This document shows, piece by piece, positions 5,629-6,313 of a stretch of 6,313 nt of DNA. This stretch comes from JAIRTY01 sp050257395 (lineage in GTDB: Bacteria; Actinomycetota; Actinomycetes; Streptosporangiales; Streptosporangiaceae), in assembly GCA_050257395.1 (NCBI GenBank), contig JBLMWU010000174.1, positions 1-6,313 of the forward strand. Direction: 5' to 3'. A model generated the notes under the pieces. The model saw only the letters and a list, made by a program, of their open reading frames with translations, made no database searches and was not told the origin of the DNA. The position numbers were made by a program, and so were the translations under genes. Within the stretch, counting starts at the first letter, position 1. The number at the start of each line of letters is the position of its first letter.

Positions 5629-6313
5629 GCGGCCCGCGGATCGCGTATGTGCTAGGCACCAGCAGCGGCGGCACCGGTGCCCATGTGGCGATGCTGGCGG
5701 CCGGGTGCGCGGCCCGCGGCGCCACGGTGACCGTGTACGGACCCGCCTCGGCCGGCGAGCGCTTCTTCACCAGCACGGGCGAGCCGAAGGGCCGCGCCGC
5801 CGTCTGGACTGACGAGCGAGGCGGCGAAGGAGCCGGAGCGAGGAGGGAAGACGGCGGGCTCGAGCGGTCCGGAGGCGAGCGAGGGCCAGAAAGGGCCGTG
5901 GCCTTTGAGCCGGTGGAGATCGCCGGCCGGGTCCGGCCGGCCCGCGACGCCGCGGCGGTGCTGCGGCTGCGCCGGCTGCTGCGCCGGGCGGAGCCGGGGG
6001 TGGTGCACGCGCACGGGCTGCGGGCGGGCGCCCTCGCCGCTGCGGCCCTCTCGCTGGCGGCCCGGCCCCGGCCGGCGCTGCTGGTTACCGTGCACAACGC
6101 GCCCCCGGCGGGCCGGACCAGCGGTCTGGTCTACGGCCTGCTGGAGCGGGTCATCGCCCGCCGCGCCGACGCGGTGACCTGGGTGTCCGGCGACCTCGCG
6201 GCCCGGCTGCGGCGGCTGGGCGCCCGCGACGGCGGCCGCGCCCTGGTCCCGGCCCCGCCCGGGCCCGCCCCCACGCCCGCCCAGGCCGCCGCGGCCCGGG
6301 CCGGCCTGGGCGG
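5625..6313 (+). CDS. GT-B glycosyltransferase (GT4-like), N-terminal part; cut by window end
   Basis: The frame starts at GTG 5625, in a GTGA overlap with the murJ stop, and stays open to the window end (229 complete codons). The N-terminal acceptor-side Rossmann domain of a GT4-type glycosyltransferase is clear: IAYVLGTSSGGTGAHVAMLA (6-25) with the glycine-rich loop, then RGATVTVYGP (31-40), VEIAGRVRPARDAAAVLRLR (97-116), VVHAHGLRAGALAA (126-139), LLVTVHNAP (152-160) and ADAVTWVSGDLAARLRRLGA (181-200). The donor-binding C-terminal domain with its E-x7-E motif lies beyond the window, so the sugar cannot be predicted. Residues about 53-92 are a charged, Gly/Glu/Arg-rich block that does not belong to the fold and looks inserted (separate entry). 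The gene closes the steA-steB-transferase-flippase operon as far as it can be seen. pyrG is expected nearby downstream, by comparison with mycobacterial order. Confidence 0.87.
   Translation, partial: MSGPRIAYVLGTSSGGTGAHVAMLAAGCAARGATVTVYGPASAGERFFTSTGEPKGRAAVWTDERGGEGAGARREDGGLERSGGERGPERAVAFEPVEIAGRVRPARDAAAVLRLRRLLRRAEPGVVHAHGLRAGALAAAALSLAARPRPALLVTVHNAPPAGRTSGLVYGLLERVIARRADAVTWVSGDLAARLRRLGARDGGRALVPAPPGPAPTPAQAAAARAGLG
5781..5912 (+). repeat. Probable in-frame insertion of a small repeat element inside the glycosyltransferase gene
   Basis: GAGCCG occurs at 5781-5786 and 5907-5912, a distance of 126 bp or exactly 42 codons. Between them the + strand is about 75% purine over 5811-5890. 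GAGCGAGG appears three times (5814-5821, 5836-5843, 5877-5884). A perfect 9-bp inverted repeat pairs 5797-5805 with 5849-5857. A second direct repeat, AAGGGCCG, is at 5787-5794 and 5891-5898 (104 bp apart, not a multiple of three). Ten of codons 53-92 end in A or T, against about seven in the other roughly 187 visible codons of the gene. The encoded peptide is Glu/Arg/Gly-rich and probably disordered. Removing the 126 bp would rejoin FTSTG to EPVEIAGR, with normal GT4 domain spacing. Whether the element is mobile, and which repeat marks its true ends, is not shown by this window. Confidence 0.6.

Noticed and set aside
5797..5857. The 9-bp inverted repeat as a transcription terminator
   Set aside because: The arms are 43 bases apart, no T-run follows, and it lies inside an open reading frame. 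It fits better as part of the repeat-like block.
5652..6095. A minus-strand open frame through the suspected insertion
   Set aside because: It is open because of the GC-rich composition. Outside the inserted block its translation is low-complexity, and the + strand frame is a recognisable glycosyltransferase on both sides.
1..6313. tRNA, rRNA, riboswitch, CRISPR array or insertion sequence with transposase
   Set aside because: I looked for these and found none. The window is almost entirely coding, and no transposase or regular spacer array is present.

Overview
The window suggests a very high-GC actinobacterium. Codon third positions are almost all G or C, GTG starts are common, and the gene order recN - steA - steB is the actinobacterial core order (in Mycobacterium tuberculosis recN, a SteA homologue and mctB/steB are followed directly by pyrG). 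The species cannot be named from this window. All genes lie on the + strand, and coding density is near 100%; the only clear intergenic gap is 42 bp.

Layout: 1-750 is the 3' part of recN (DNA repair ATPase). After a 42-bp gap, steA (793-1989) encodes a membrane-anchored protein with a thiamine-pyrophosphokinase-like fold. steB/mctB (1986-3020) encodes a single-pass envelope protein. Next are a divergent polyprenyl-phosphate sugar-1-phosphate transferase-like membrane protein (3020-3982), a MurJ/MviN-family 14-TM lipid flippase (3979-5628), and the N-terminal part of a GT-B glycosyltransferase (5625 to the window end). The last gene is cut off by the window.

From steA onward every junction overlaps by 1 to 4 bases (GTGA, TGATG, GTGA, GTGA), so the five genes look like one translationally coupled operon. 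SteA/SteB are known from Corynebacterium as cell-separation factors. A transferase that could load a sugar phosphate onto a lipid carrier, a glycosyltransferase that could extend it and a flippase that could export it together look like a small lipid-linked glycan module inserted between the division genes and the place where pyrG is expected. That pathway is an inference.

The most unusual local signal is in the glycosyltransferase. A stretch of about 40 codons (about 5781-5906) is purine-rich and rich in codons ending in A. It contains three GAGCGAGG repeats and a 9-bp inverted repeat, is bracketed by GAGCCG direct repeats exactly 126 bp (42 codons) apart, and interrupts an otherwise ordinary GT4 N-terminal domain. 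It looks like an in-frame insertion of a small repeat element. Smaller repeat features are a 15-bp tandem repeat (GPAA-x units) in the transferase-like gene and a (CTGCGG)4 microsatellite in murJ.
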